The translations under genes and the position numbers were made by a program. Source: Psychrobacillus sp. OK028 (GTDB lineage Bacteria > Bacillota > Bacilli > Bacillales_A > Planococcaceae). From it: a stretch of DNA of 64,000 nucleotides. Shown piece after piece: positions 1 through 8,536 of this stretch; the first letter of the stretch is position 1, and each line of letters begins with the position of its first letter. The stretch is from contig NZ_FNHY01000005.1 of assembly GCF_900103605.1 (NCBI RefSeq), forward strand, positions 220,018-284,017. The letters are read 5' to 3'. The notes beneath the pieces are model-generated. The model had not been told where the DNA came from and made no database searches. It saw only the letters and a list, made by a program, of their open reading frames with translations.

Positions 1-621
1 TTTTGAAAGCTTTGTAGCGGCTGCTTTTACTTTTTCTAAGCCTTCTGCAACGATTGCTTCTGCTTGAGCTGGTGCTGCAGCATGTCCTTCGATTACAACT
101 TCATCCACAATTTGCATACCGAAAACGCCACCTAATACATTTTTCATGTAGTTAACTGCCATTTCCATTGGTGCAGCTTCTGGTGAAGAGTAGATGCCAC
201 CACGAGCATTTAAGATGACTGCTTTTTTGTCAGTCAATAATTGTACTGCTTGACCATTTTCGTCATATTTAAACGAGAAGCCAGCTTGGTAAATATAATC
301 GATAAACACTTGTAATGGTGCTGGAATTGTTAAGTTCCATAATGGGAATGCAAATACTACTACATCAGCAGCAGTGATTGCGTCCATTGCTTTTTGTTTA
401 GCTGCGATTAAACGAGCTTCTAATTCTGTTAACTCTAATCCGTCTGATAATTTACCGAATGCATTAAAAAGGTCTTGTCCGATAAAAGGCATATCTTCTG
501 CAAACACATCATAAGTTGTTACGTTTGCTCCTTCTAAGTTTTCCATAAATGTATCGTACATTCTGCTAGAAATACCTTCTGCAGAAGGGCGGTTGTTTGC
601 TTTAACTACTAATATATTCAT
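1..621 (-). CDS. azoR: FMN-dependent NADH-azoreductase (3' end cut by window edge)
   Basis: This is a flavodoxin-fold NADH:quinone/azo oxidoreductase that uses FMN to reduce quinones and azo dyes in the cytosol. The ATG at 621 follows a GGAGG Shine-Dalgarno box. The N-terminus MNILVVKANNRP and the segments FAFPLWNLTIPAPLQVFID and NARGGIYSS match the FMN-binding loops of the AzoR family. There are 207 codons without a stop before the window edge; family members are about 210 residues, so only a few residues are missing. The reading frame is intact. Assignment is by recognised family sequence; substrate preference is unknown. Confidence 0.9.
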   Translation of the reverse strand, partial: MNILVVKANNRPSAEGISSRMYDTFMENLEGANVTTYDVFAEDMPFIGQDLFNAFGKLSDGLELTELEARLIAAKQKAMDAITAADVVVFAFPLWNLTIPAPLQVFIDYIYQAGFSFKYDENGQAVQLLTDKKAVILNARGGIYSSPEAAPMEMAVNYMKNVLGGVFGMQIVDEVVIEGHAAAPAQAEAIVAEGLEKVKAAATKLSK

Positions 622-742
622 TTTAATTATTCCTCCAATGTTTTATTACATTGGTTATATTAACAGATACATTACACTACATTCAATTATTTTGAATTTG
701 AAATGAATGGTTTTTAACTTCACGTCACAAACTTTTCACAAG

Positions 743-1897
743 TTAGTATTTCAAGGTCTTCCGTGTCATGATTATTAGAATAATTGCTGGAATTGTACAA
801 ACAATCATACCGAGAAACGCTAGCCCCGGCTGAATTTCGTATAGATAGCCTCCACCAAAAGTTAAAATGGCGGTGCTTAAGCTCAAAGCCAATCCCGAAT
901 ACAGCCCCTGTGCATTAGCTATTTGTTCTTTTGGTAAAGACCTTGTTAAATACCGGATAAAAGCGATATGAGCAACTCCAAACGATAGAGCATGTAGTGC
1001 TTGAGAAATGATGAACATCGCCACATTAGGGAATATAAAAATCATTACCCAGCGGAGTGTAGATCCAACCGCTGCCAATAAAAATAAGGAGGAAGGACGC
1101 CATTTAGATAAAAAGGTATCTGCCTTCATAAAGTACAAAATCTCAAAAATGACTGCTATATTAATAATCATCCCGATATAGAAAGGATTAACACCTAACT
1201 CCTGTAAATAGATATATCCATAATTATAATAAGCTGCATGAGCCCCCTGCAGTAAAAAAACAATCATTAATACGACAGGAAATGTCTTTACTTGCCATAA
1301 ACCCTTCATCGAAAGTTTTTGCTTTCTGTCTTCTTTAGAGGGCTTCGTAAGCAAAGTTACTGGGGTAGGCATGAATTGCTTGATCAATAAGAATAGCAAT
1401 CCTACAATCATGCTCCAAAGAATAGCTTGCTCTCCCCAAACTCCTGTTAACATACTAATAATAAGAACGGCAATGACAAATCCACCTGATCCATAGGAAC
1501 GACTTCTACCATAATGCACCTTACCTTGTTGGACAAGTGAAGATGCCCCACTTTCAATGGCTGGCATCAAAGTCGGATACACTAAACTAAATAGTAGAGT
1601 GATCAGGAGTAGTGACATTTTAGAAGTTGCCGGTATATAGATTACAGCTGCAATTAAGGACAAAATAGTAAAGGTAATTATTATTTTTTTGTTACTCATA
1701 AATTTAGACATGAAAGGAAATACGAACATTGTAGCCACAGCACGCGCAACTAAGCCAAAAGCCATAATCATACTTGCATCAGCTACAGTTAAATTCTTCG
1801 CTTGTACTAACCAGCCAGTCCAGTATGGTAAGAAGATTCCCCATGTAAAAAAGAACACGAAAAAGCTCTGTGAAAGCCAGCGTTGATTGTTTATCAT
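743..1897 (-). CDS. MFS transporter, 3-phenylpropionate/nucleoside-permease-like (HcaT type)
   Basis: A 12-helix major facilitator protein of 384 residues. A longer frame opens at 1990, but ATG 1897 has an ACGGAGG box at good spacing and begins MINNQRWLSQSFFVFFFTWG, the usual first helix of the family. The motif WTGWLVQAKNLTVADASMIM and the cytoplasmic loop PFMSKFMSNKK between helices 2 and 3 fit the MFS_1-like group that includes HcaT. It is transcribed divergently from the Crp/Fnr-type regulator starting at 1994, so that regulator may control it. The substrate cannot be read from the sequence. Confidence 0.8.
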   Translation of the reverse strand: MINNQRWLSQSFFVFFFTWGIFLPYWTGWLVQAKNLTVADASMIMAFGLVARAVATMFVFPFMSKFMSNKKIIITFTILSLIAAVIYIPATSKMSLLLITLLFSLVYPTLMPAIESGASSLVQQGKVHYGRSRSYGSGGFVIAVLIISMLTGVWGEQAILWSMIVGLLFLLIKQFMPTPVTLLTKPSKEDRKQKLSMKGLWQVKTFPVVLMIVFLLQGAHAAYYNYGYIYLQELGVNPFYIGMIINIAVIFEILYFMKADTFLSKWRPSSLFLLAAVGSTLRWVMIFIFPNVAMFIISQALHALSFGVAHIAFIRYLTRSLPKEQIANAQGLYSGLALSLSTAILTFGGGYLYEIQPGLAFLGMIVCTIPAIILIIMTRKTLKY

Positions 1898-1993
1898 CTT
1901 ACAAAAACCTCCGTTCGCTAGTTTGAATAATAACATTAGTCTAATTATAATAATAGGAGATATCTCATGTTTTTGAGGAGTGGATGACATAAA

Positions 1994-2659
1994 ATGAACT
2001 TGCTAAAGGGTTTAGAAAAAGCATATTACTTAGAAGCATATACAATACAGTCACTTTTTTCTTTTGACATTTCTCCATTTATACAGGTTTTCCAATTTGA
2101 TAAAGGAGATTTTATCATTCAAGAGGGGACGGAACCTGAGTATCTCTTTTATATGGTGGAAGGTAAGGCAAAACTCTATGTAACCCATAAAAACGGAAAA
2201 GTTTCGCTGATTAACTTTTTAACTCCACCAATATTTATGGGAGAAATAGAGCTTTTAAATGAAGAAAAATATTCAAAAAGTATTCAAACTAGCTCAAAAT
2301 GCATTTGTTTAGGAATTTCAATAGAAAAATGCAAAGAAAAATTACTAGCCGATGCACACTTCCTAAAATATTTATGTATATTTTTGAGTAATAAATCAAC
2401 TGCTCATTCTACCAAATACACAAAACATCAAGCGTATCCACTGGAAAATAAACTGGCAGAATTTATACTTTTGTCCTCTCATCAAAGTATATACAAGGAA
2501 AAGCATACTGAAATTAGCGAGTACTTTGGCGTCTCTTATCGCCATTTACTTCATACCTTCTCCCAATTATCCGAAGCAGGAATAATAGAGAAGATAAAAA
2601 CGGGCTACAAAGTAATAGATAAGAAAAAGCTTCAGGCATTAGCGGACGAAATTAAATAA
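1994..2659 (+). CDS. yeiL: Crp/Fnr-family regulator, YeiL-like
   Basis: A 221-residue cyclic-nucleotide-binding-fold regulator. Residues about 25-110 form the beta-roll (VFQFDKGDFIIQEGTEPEYL, then FLTPPIFMGEIELLN). The C-terminal part (HTEISEYFGVSYRHLLHTFS) is a winged helix-turn-helix. The sequence resembles YeiL, described in E. coli as a stationary-phase regulator. The PRSSVARAL-type cAMP-binding segment is not obvious, so the ligand is unclear. The start lies about 100 bp from the divergent MFS start, a typical regulator-target arrangement. The target assignment is inference. Confidence 0.75.
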   Translation: MNLLKGLEKAYYLEAYTIQSLFSFDISPFIQVFQFDKGDFIIQEGTEPEYLFYMVEGKAKLYVTHKNGKVSLINFLTPPIFMGEIELLNEEKYSKSIQTSSKCICLGISIEKCKEKLLADAHFLKYLCIFLSNKSTAHSTKYTKHQAYPLENKLAEFILLSSHQSIYKEKHTEISEYFGVSYRHLLHTFSQLSEAGIIEKIKTGYKVIDKKKLQALADEIK

Positions 2660-2670
2660 CATAAACTAAA

Positions 2671-2716
2671 AACCACCTTAAAACGACTGTCTAGTCATTT
2701 CAAGGTGGCTATTTTC
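2671..2716. terminator. Intrinsic terminator
   Basis: Arms CCACCTT and AAGGTGG with an inner GACT/AGTC helix, followed by a T-rich stretch on the plus strand. It closes the regulator gene and also separates it from the convergent oxidoreductase. Confidence 0.75.
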
Positions 2717-2837
2717 ATTATCTAATTAATCTAGTTGTCCTCTTTAGCAACAACTGTTCAACTTTAAATAATACCTTACTTCTTAAAGTGAATTTCATTT
2801 TAACACAAGCATTTTTGCTATTCAGCACACACATACA

Positions 2838-3893
2838 CTATTTAGCTGTATATTTTTTAATAGCTGGTAGAATTTCATTTCCAATGAGTTCAATATTCTT
2901 CATCAGTTTTTCAAATGGTACTCCACCAAAATCCATCTGTCCGATATATCGTTGATGGCCAAATACTTCATGCTGGTAAAGAATTTTTTCTATGATTTGT
3001 TGTGGGCTTCCGATATTCATGACATTATGCGGGTCTGCTCCTAAAGCAAATGCATCTTTTGGATAACCACTGCCATTCGATAATTTCATGCCTTCATTAA
3101 TATAAGGATAGTATTCGTTTTGTGCCTGTTGTGTCGTTTCTGCTGCATAGAAGAAACCAGCGGTAGCAACTGGAAGCTCAGCCGGATTATAGCCACTACT
3201 TTTAGCAGCTTCCCGATATGCATCTATGGAAATCTTGAAGGTTGTAGCAGCTCCTCCTAGAGTAGCTAAGAACATCGGTACACCAGCATGTCCTGCCTTA
3301 ATCGCACTTGCAGGATGCCCACCGACTGCACGCCAAATAGGTAACGAGCCTTCTTGTGGACGTGGTATGACAATTGCATCTTTTAAAGATGCTCGGAATT
3401 GTCCGCTCCAGTTTACGACGTTTTCTTGATTAATCTTCAATAATAATTCGAACTTTTCTTCGAATAACTCCTCATAATATCGAACATCATAGCCTAATAA
3501 TTCAAATAGACCTATTCTAGATGCACGTCCAGCTACAATTTCTGCACGTCCCTTAGACAGCAAATCTATTGTTGCAAAGTCTTCATAAACACGTACTGGA
3601 TCTGACGTACTTATAATCGAAGATGAACTCGCAATTTTTATCGTATTAGTCGCTTGTGCAATTGCCGCTAAAACAACTGTGTGAGCTTGTGTTGCAAAAT
3701 ATTCCTGATGACTTTCTCCAACACTGAAAAAATCGATTCCTGCCTGCTCTGCTAATTTTGCTAGTTCTATAATTTCATTTAGTCGCTGCGCTGCAGAAAT
3801 ACGTTCTCCTGTGTGCGGATTCGGCATATGATCCCCTAATGTATATAATCCAAATTCCAATCCTTTGCTTTGATCAATACGATATTTTTCCAT
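2838..3893 (-). CDS. LLM-class flavin-dependent oxidoreductase
   Basis: A 351-residue luciferase-like TIM-barrel monooxygenase. Family features visible are FGLYTLGDHM at the N-terminus, the GIDFFSVGESHQEYF active-site strand, SSSSIISTSDPVRVYEDFAT, GRAEIVAGRASRIG, and PIWRAVGGHPASA. The family uses reduced flavin (FMNH2 or F420) to oxidise small organic substrates. The gene is divergent from an HxlR-type regulator at 4038, and the intergenic region holds a YodB-like operator, so the enzyme probably responds to reactive electrophile or quinone stress. That link is inference from context. Start ATG 3893 is preceded by AAGGGTGAGG. Confidence 0.85.
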   Translation of the reverse strand: MEKYRIDQSKGLEFGLYTLGDHMPNPHTGERISAAQRLNEIIELAKLAEQAGIDFFSVGESHQEYFATQAHTVVLAAIAQATNTIKIASSSSIISTSDPVRVYEDFATIDLLSKGRAEIVAGRASRIGLFELLGYDVRYYEELFEEKFELLLKINQENVVNWSGQFRASLKDAIVIPRPQEGSLPIWRAVGGHPASAIKAGHAGVPMFLATLGGAATTFKISIDAYREAAKSSGYNPAELPVATAGFFYAAETTQQAQNEYYPYINEGMKLSNGSGYPKDAFALGADPHNVMNIGSPQQIIEKILYQHEVFGHQRYIGQMDFGGVPFEKLMKNIELIGNEILPAIKKYTAK

Positions 3894-3935
3894 TTACCTC
3901 ACCCTTCTAATTATAGAAATTCTCCCTAAAATTAT

Positions 3936-3954
3936 TACTACTCATATAGTAGTA
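3936..3954. promoter_or_regulatory. HxlR/YodB-type operator between divergent genes
   Basis: A perfect 7-bp inverted repeat, TACTACT-CATAT-AGTAGTA, lies 42 bp upstream of the LLM oxidoreductase start and 83 bp upstream of the HxlR regulator. TACTA...TAGTA dyads are typical of YodB, CatR and related HxlR regulators. A weaker dyad (TAGTAT / ATACTA) follows at 4000-4019. Confidence 0.65.
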
Positions 3955-3999
3955 TAGTATTGAAATTCACTTTCGGTAAGTACGCACAAAAAAGTGGTA

Positions 4000-4019
4000 T
4001 AGTATACATAATGATACTA
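4000..4019. promoter_or_regulatory. Second candidate HxlR operator
   Basis: A 6-bp inverted repeat, TAGTAT-N8-ATACTA, just upstream of the Shine-Dalgarno of the HxlR gene. Its half sites resemble the stronger dyad at 3936-3954, which suggests autoregulation, although the AT-rich context makes chance more likely here. Confidence 0.4.
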
Positions 4020-4037
4020 TTAAGAGGAGGCTTCACA

Positions 4038-4385
4038 ATGGATATGCAACCAGAGCTGTGCAAGGTTGAAGATGCTTTAGGTATTCTAGTAGGAAAATGG
4101 AAACCGATTATTTTATTAATCCTTTTACAGGAAGGTACAAAAAGATTCAGTGATTTAAAACGTAGTGTACCTGGTATAACACAAAAAATGCTAACAAAAC
4201 AGCTTAGAGAGTTAGAGGAAGAGGATATTATTTTACGTAATGTCTACGCTCAAGTCCCGCCAAAAGTGGAATATTCCATTAGTGAGTATGGAAAAAGCTT
4301 AGAACCCATTTTGGTAGCCATGCATGAATGGGGAACTGCACATACGCTTCATAAAACAAAAAAAGCACAGCAACAAACATGTTGA
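4038..4385 (+). CDS. HxlR-family (MarR-like) transcriptional regulator
   Basis: A 115-residue winged-helix regulator. The start at 4038 is chosen because AAGAGGAGG lies eight bases upstream and the protein then begins MDMQPELCKVEDALGILVGK, the standard HxlR N-terminus with its conserved cysteine near residue 8 (as in the thiol sensors YodB and HypR). The recognition helix region is LKRSVPGITQKMLTKQLREL, followed by the wing and VEYSISEYGKSL. It probably represses the divergent flavin oxidoreductase and itself through the dyads at 3936-3954 and 4000-4019. Thiol sensing is inferred from the family. Confidence 0.85.
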   Translation: MDMQPELCKVEDALGILVGKWKPIILLILLQEGTKRFSDLKRSVPGITQKMLTKQLRELEEEDIILRNVYAQVPPKVEYSISEYGKSLEPILVAMHEWGTAHTLHKTKKAQQQTC

Positions 4386-4507
4386 CTTGCGAATTTGTGA
4401 GCTCGAACTTGCGATTTGTGGACATGGTGTTGCGATTCTCCGTTGTGAACTTGCGATTTGTTGCAGTGATTTTGCGATTCTCGACCTGGAACTTGCGATT
4501 CGATGTT
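4384..4507. repeat. Array of six degenerate 21-bp repeats (TTGCGA core)
   Basis: The hexamer TTGCGA occurs at 4387, 4409, 4430, 4451, 4472 and 4493, a period of 21-22 bp. Most copies sit in the wider context GAACTTGCGATTTG or GATTCTC. The array begins at the HxlR stop codon and ends just before an intrinsic terminator. Open frames across it on both strands are by-products of the repeat. Confidence 0.85.
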
Positions 4508-4516
4508 TCTCTAAAA

Positions 4517-4548
4517 AAAACGGCACCTAATCAGAAAGGAGCCGTTTT
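4517..4548. terminator. Bidirectional intrinsic terminator
   Basis: Stem AAAACGGC-A-CCT / AGG-A-GCCGTTTT with A-tract and T-tract on opposite sides, serving the HxlR gene from the left and the acetyltransferase from the right. Confidence 0.85.
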
Positions 4549-4562
4549 ACTTATGTAGAATT

Positions 4563-5006
4563 CTATTCTATTTCTCTAGCTGGAATAACCATATCAATAT
4601 GCGGAATTTCGTCCTCCAAATATACTTCTGAAACCGTTTCAAAACCAAAGGATCCATAAAAATCCTCTAAGTGAGCTTGAGCCTGTGCGAAGATAGGCAT
4701 TCCAGGATAAATAGTTTCGATATATTCTATTCCCCTAGCTACAAGCTCCCTACCTAAGCCAGAATTACGATTATTTTGGGCTACTAAGACCCTACCAATA
4801 TGAATAGTATCTTCTTTTGGAAACACACGCATGTATGCACTTAGTTCATTATTTTCTTCCTTAAAAATATGCGTGCTAATAAGGTCCACGTCGTCTACTT
4901 CTGGATAAGGGCAATTCTGCTCCACTACAAAAACTTCCACTCTTGCTTTATAAATACGTTGTAATTCCAATGCACTTAACTCTTCAAATGCTATATAATT
5001 CCACAT
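4563..5006 (-). CDS. ElaA-like GNAT N-acetyltransferase
   Basis: A 147-residue acetyl-CoA-dependent N-acetyltransferase. ATG 5006 is chosen because AAGGAG lies eight bases upstream; earlier GTG/ATG codons overlap that box. Motifs include LQRIYKARVEVFVVEQNCPY and YPEVDDVD near the N-terminus, as in ElaA, then IGRVLVAQNNRNSGLGRELV (acetyl-CoA-binding motif A, R/Q-x-x-G-x-G/A type) and FYGSFGFETVSE. The acceptor substrate is unknown. It is the last of three minus-strand genes between 5717 and 4563. Confidence 0.85.
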   Translation of the reverse strand: MWNYIAFEELSALELQRIYKARVEVFVVEQNCPYPEVDDVDLISTHIFKEENNELSAYMRVFPKEDTIHIGRVLVAQNNRNSGLGRELVARGIEYIETIYPGMPIFAQAQAHLEDFYGSFGFETVSEVYLEDEIPHIDMVIPAREIE

Positions 5007-5033
5007 ACACATCACTCCTTACATTAACACCTA

Positions 5034-5228
5034 TTATATACCATCAAACAGATTCCCGATAACTCTTCCTACACCTCTAACTAACCAGAAAAGCATTCGG
5101 AAAGGAAGGAGAAGTAGTTCGGGTATCCAAAAGAAAACTTCAAAAACAAAATCACCAAATGTGTATGGAGCATTGTCTTTGCGTTTGTTTTTCCTAATTT
5201 CCTTCTTTTTTTCCCATCGCTCACTCAC
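5034..5228 (-). CDS. Small conserved-type membrane-associated protein, unknown function
   Basis: A 64-residue protein starting with GTG at 5228 behind a GGAGAG box. Its first 20 residues are strongly basic (KKKEIRKNKRK); residues about 25-52 form a hydrophobic/amphipathic segment (FVFEVFFWIPELLLLPFRM) and it ends VGRVIGNLFDGI. The pattern suggests a peripheral or single-span membrane protein with a cytoplasmic positive N-terminus. It lies between two acetyltransferase genes on the same strand. I do not recognise a function. Confidence 0.6.
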   Translation of the reverse strand: MSERWEKKKEIRKNKRKDNAPYTFGDFVFEVFFWIPELLLLPFRMLFWLVRGVGRVIGNLFDGI

Positions 5229-5261
5229 TTAATATCACTTCTCTCCATAAAAAATCTTCTA

Positions 5262-5717
5262 CTATCTATGTCCATCTTTTCTCGCCTGTATATACCCATA
5301 ATAAGTACAAGTTCCATGCTGGAATAAATCCTTTACCTCAAAACCGCAGTTCTCATAAAAGCTAAAATTATTAGCCGATGTATGGGCGAACCAATCTCCG
5401 TGTGGAAGCTTTTGCACACATAATTCTACAAGCTTTTGGCCAATACCCTTTCCACGATAATCCGAATGCACTACTAAATCCATTATATTTGCTGCCATTA
5501 TTTGATCGGAAATGACCCTAACCATCCCAATCATTTTTTCGCCGTCCCAAACAGTATATGCCCAAGTGGAATTTTCAAATATTAGCGTAAATTTTTCTTT
5601 CTGCCAATCTGGCATATGCTTACTCCATCCAGCATCTTTAAAGAGTACCTCTACATATTCAGCAGGAATCCCCTTTGTTCCTTCCCTAATTACAAGCCCT
5701 TTAAAATAATGATACAT
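5262..5717 (-). CDS. GNAT N-acetyltransferase
   Basis: A 151-residue acetyltransferase of the GNAT fold. Recognisable parts are GMVRVISDQIMAANIMDLVV (strands 3-4), HSDYRGKGIGQKLVELCVQK (the Q/R-x-x-G-x-G acetyl-CoA loop), and NFSFYENCGFEVKD (strand 5 and helix 4). GGGGGAG precedes ATG 5717 at good spacing. It resembles a group of small bacterial acetyltransferases without known substrates. It probably shares a transcript with the two downstream genes. Confidence 0.85.
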   Translation of the reverse strand: MYHYFKGLVIREGTKGIPAEYVEVLFKDAGWSKHMPDWQKEKFTLIFENSTWAYTVWDGEKMIGMVRVISDQIMAANIMDLVVHSDYRGKGIGQKLVELCVQKLPHGDWFAHTSANNFSFYENCGFEVKDLFQHGTCTYYGYIQARKDGHR

Positions 5718-5847
5718 ATTTAACTCCCCCTCTTTATACTTAATAGTATATATACTTCATTAAGGTAGATATTCCCTTTTTAATTAAAGCAGAAAGGGAA
5801 AAAGATAAAGCTTGTAGAAGATAGAAAGAGTTAAAGGATGTGACTAT

Positions 5848-7032
5848 ATGAAGTTAAACAAAAGCTTTCGATCTATCTGGTTAAGTAGTGCCACGTCTGA
5901 ACTTGGTGGTGCGTTTTTTACCTTTTGCAATTCTATACTCATCTATGAACATACCGGCTCTGCTACTGCACTAGGATTAGTGTGGTTGATTTATTACATA
6001 CCATCTTTCTTTATGCAGCTATTTATAGGACCATATATTGATCGGTGGAGTCGTAAGTATACGATGATTTGGTGCCAATTAATACGAGCTATTCTTGCAA
6101 TGCTGTTAGCTATTACCCTATTCTCCGATTGGTTCTCTGTATCACTCATTTATATGGTTCAGGTTATTGACGGATTGATCATGCCTATATTCACGCCTGC
6201 CAATCAATCCATTTTACCGACGATTGTCGAAAAAGAATTTCTAGGAAAAGCAAATGCATCGCTTGAAAGCATTCGTCAAGTGATGGCAGTAATGGGACCA
6301 ATCAGCGCAGGTGTGTTAGCAGACTTTATAGAAGTAGACTGGTTATTAATTATTATCTCGATAGCGTTTTTGTTAAGTACATATAATTTATTGCAAATAA
6401 ACGAACGTCCTCTAGAACAAGAAATACGTAAAACTTGGATTGAGGAATTTAAAGATGGATTGAATTCATATTTTGAGCAGCCACTAATTGTTTGGTTAGG
6501 TGTTTTCTTCGGCTTTGTTCAATTCGGGGTTGGGGTAACGATTGTGACAACACTCCCTTATATTACAACGATTTTAGAACAACCCACTATTGCGTATGGA
6601 TTCTTTATGGCAGGTTTCCCGGTTGGCTATACTATTGGGGCTTTACTTAGCTCTAAACTGAAGCAGTTGAATGGGCTTGGTGTGTTATTTACCGCCCTTT
6701 TTATCGGTGGTTGTACTTATTTATCCTTAGCGTTTACTCCATGGTATTCTTTAGCCTTAGTTACGGAGGCAATCGCAGGTATCGTTATTGCTATTTTCAA
6801 TATTTATAACATCACATTAATTCAACAACGGATTCCAAATAAACTCATGGGAAAAGTTACATCAGTTCGTTTATTAATCATGCGACTTATGCTCCCACTC
6901 GGTATTCTATTTGCCACTATCGCTGTGCAAATTTTAGCTATTCGAACTATGTACTTAATCATCGGAGCTATCATCTGCTCAACCTCTTTAGCAGGTTATG
7001 CCTTGTTGAAAAATAAAGAAGAGATAAAATAA
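5848..7032 (+). CDS. MFS efflux transporter (MFS_3 / macrolide-efflux-like)
   Basis: A 394-residue, 12-helix major facilitator with the motif YIDRWSRKYTMIWCQLIRA after helix 2, typical of the drug:H+ antiporter group that also includes MefA-like proteins. Other marks are MPIFTPANQSILPTIVEKE and LGKANASLESIRQVMAVMGP. The start follows AAAGGATGTGA. It is monocistronic and closed by a terminator at 7043-7085. A role in export of a drug or siderophore is plausible but not shown by the sequence. Confidence 0.8.
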   Translation: MKLNKSFRSIWLSSATSELGGAFFTFCNSILIYEHTGSATALGLVWLIYYIPSFFMQLFIGPYIDRWSRKYTMIWCQLIRAILAMLLAITLFSDWFSVSLIYMVQVIDGLIMPIFTPANQSILPTIVEKEFLGKANASLESIRQVMAVMGPISAGVLADFIEVDWLLIIISIAFLLSTYNLLQINERPLEQEIRKTWIEEFKDGLNSYFEQPLIVWLGVFFGFVQFGVGVTIVTTLPYITTILEQPTIAYGFFMAGFPVGYTIGALLSSKLKQLNGLGVLFTALFIGGCTYLSLAFTPWYSLALVTEAIAGIVIAIFNIYNITLIQQRIPNKLMGKVTSVRLLIMRLMLPLGILFATIAVQILAIRTMYLIIGAIICSTSLAGYALLKNKEEIK

Positions 7033-7042
7033 TTTATCCACC

Positions 7043-7085
7043 AAAAAGAGCCTTCATACTATTTTTAAAGTAGAAGACTCTTTTC
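7043..7085. terminator. Intrinsic terminator
   Basis: AAAAAGAG...CTCTTTT with a further inner helix (TACT/AGTA), between the convergent MFS and ktrB genes. It can serve both. Confidence 0.75.
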
Positions 7086-7116
7086 AGGTATTTCTTAAAA
7101 TTACTTTATATTGAAA

Positions 7117-8445
7117 CTATCCTGTAAATACTTGATCATAAGGGTATCGATAATGTACATTTTTCGGCTTCATAAGAATGAAAAACAAAGTTAAAGGACC
7201 AATTCGTCCGATAAACATTACTATACATAAAAGCACTTCACCTATATCACTAATTTGCGATGTGATTCCCATTGATAATCCAACAGTTCCAAAAGCCGAT
7301 ACAACTTCGAATGCTAGAGGTAAAAAAGGTATCTTCTCTGTAATAGTTAATAGGAAGAGAAAGAGAAAGATGATGAATAAACCAATAGTAGATATTGCTA
7401 AAGAGCGTATTACTGTCTCCATGCGGATAGTTCTTCCAAATAATTCTGGTTCACTACGTTTATGTAAAAATGAAACTGTAGCCAAAACTATAACCATAAA
7501 CGTAGTTAGCTTAATCCCTGATGCCGTCGACGCACTGCCTGCTCCTATAAACATTAAACCCATCGTGACAAGAATAGTGGGATCCTCCATGTCACCATAA
7601 TTTAATGTATTAAACCCTGCAGTACGAGGTGTCACACCTTGGAAGTAGGACACCATTAATTTTTCTTGTAATGGCATAGAGCCAATTGTTGCTGGATTGT
7701 TATATTCCAGCACGAAAACCAAGACGATGGCAATAACATTAATAATTATCGTCCCAACAATCATCATTTTCGTGTGAAGCGACCATTGCTTAAATGACTT
7801 TTTCTGTTGAATATCGACTACTACAGTAAATCCAATTCCCCCAATTATAAATAATAATGATAAAACGATGTTCACAATAGGATCATTTGCAAAGCCAATC
7901 AGGTTATCAGGGAACAAGGCAAACCCAGCGTTATTAAATGCAGAAATTACATGAAAGACACTTAAATATAAAGCTTCCTTAAAACCAAAAGTTGGTATCC
8001 AGTGTATGGTTAAAATTACTGTTGCAAAAAGTTGTACTGATAGAACAAATGTTAAAATCAACTTCACTAGTTTTATGATTCCGCCTATAGAATTTTGATT
8101 GAATGATTCTTGTATATAAATACGATTTTGTAGACCTATTTTCTTTTTTAAAAGTATGAGTATAGCTACTGCAAAAGTCATTAAACCAATACCACCACAT
8201 TGAATAAGAACCATTAGCACAAATTCTCCGAATACAGTTAATGTCGTACCAGGGTCAAAAACACTAAGTCCCGTCACGGTAGTTGCTGACGTAACAACGA
8301 ACAATGCATCAATCCAAGATATGTGGGAAGTAGTGGCCATAGGCAATTTTAACAAAAGGGTTCCAACAAATATTAAAAACAAAAAACTCCCAGCAATAAT
8401 AACAGGTGGCGATATAGTTCTTCTTTTCTTTTTAATACTTTGCAT
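7117..8445 (-). CDS. ktrB: Ktr/Trk-type potassium transporter, membrane subunit
   Basis: A 442-residue potassium-translocating subunit of the KtrB/TrkH family. It has four pore-like repeats; the selectivity-filter glycines are visible in TVTGLSVFDPG, NNAGFALF, TPRTAGFNT and GTVGLSMGIT. ATG 8445 follows an AGGAAG box, giving MQSIKKKRRTISPPV; a longer frame lacks a ribosome site. No ktrA-like RCK subunit gene lies beside it, which is common when the KtrC/D arrangement is used. A c-di-AMP riboswitch lies upstream (8537-8722), as in other Bacillales where this nucleotide shuts off potassium uptake. Confidence 0.9.
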   Translation of the reverse strand: MQSIKKKRRTISPPVIIAGSFLFLIFVGTLLLKLPMATTSHISWIDALFVVTSATTVTGLSVFDPGTTLTVFGEFVLMVLIQCGGIGLMTFAVAILILLKKKIGLQNRIYIQESFNQNSIGGIIKLVKLILTFVLSVQLFATVILTIHWIPTFGFKEALYLSVFHVISAFNNAGFALFPDNLIGFANDPIVNIVLSLLFIIGGIGFTVVVDIQQKKSFKQWSLHTKMMIVGTIIINVIAIVLVFVLEYNNPATIGSMPLQEKLMVSYFQGVTPRTAGFNTLNYGDMEDPTILVTMGLMFIGAGSASTASGIKLTTFMVIVLATVSFLHKRSEPELFGRTIRMETVIRSLAISTIGLFIIFLFLFLLTITEKIPFLPLAFEVVSAFGTVGLSMGITSQISDIGEVLLCIVMFIGRIGPLTLFFILMKPKNVHYRYPYDQVFTG

Positions 8446-8536
8446 ATGAACACTTCCTAGAACCAAATTTAAGAAACCCTATTTCTTTAGAGAAGCTGAA
8501 AATCAGATAAATTACTATTTGGAATGTAACAACAAA

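Noticed and set aside
4299..4530. Open frames on both strands across 4.3-4.53 kb
   Set aside because: They run through the 21-bp repeat array and terminator; the residue repeats (LAIC, RIAS) only mirror the DNA repeat.
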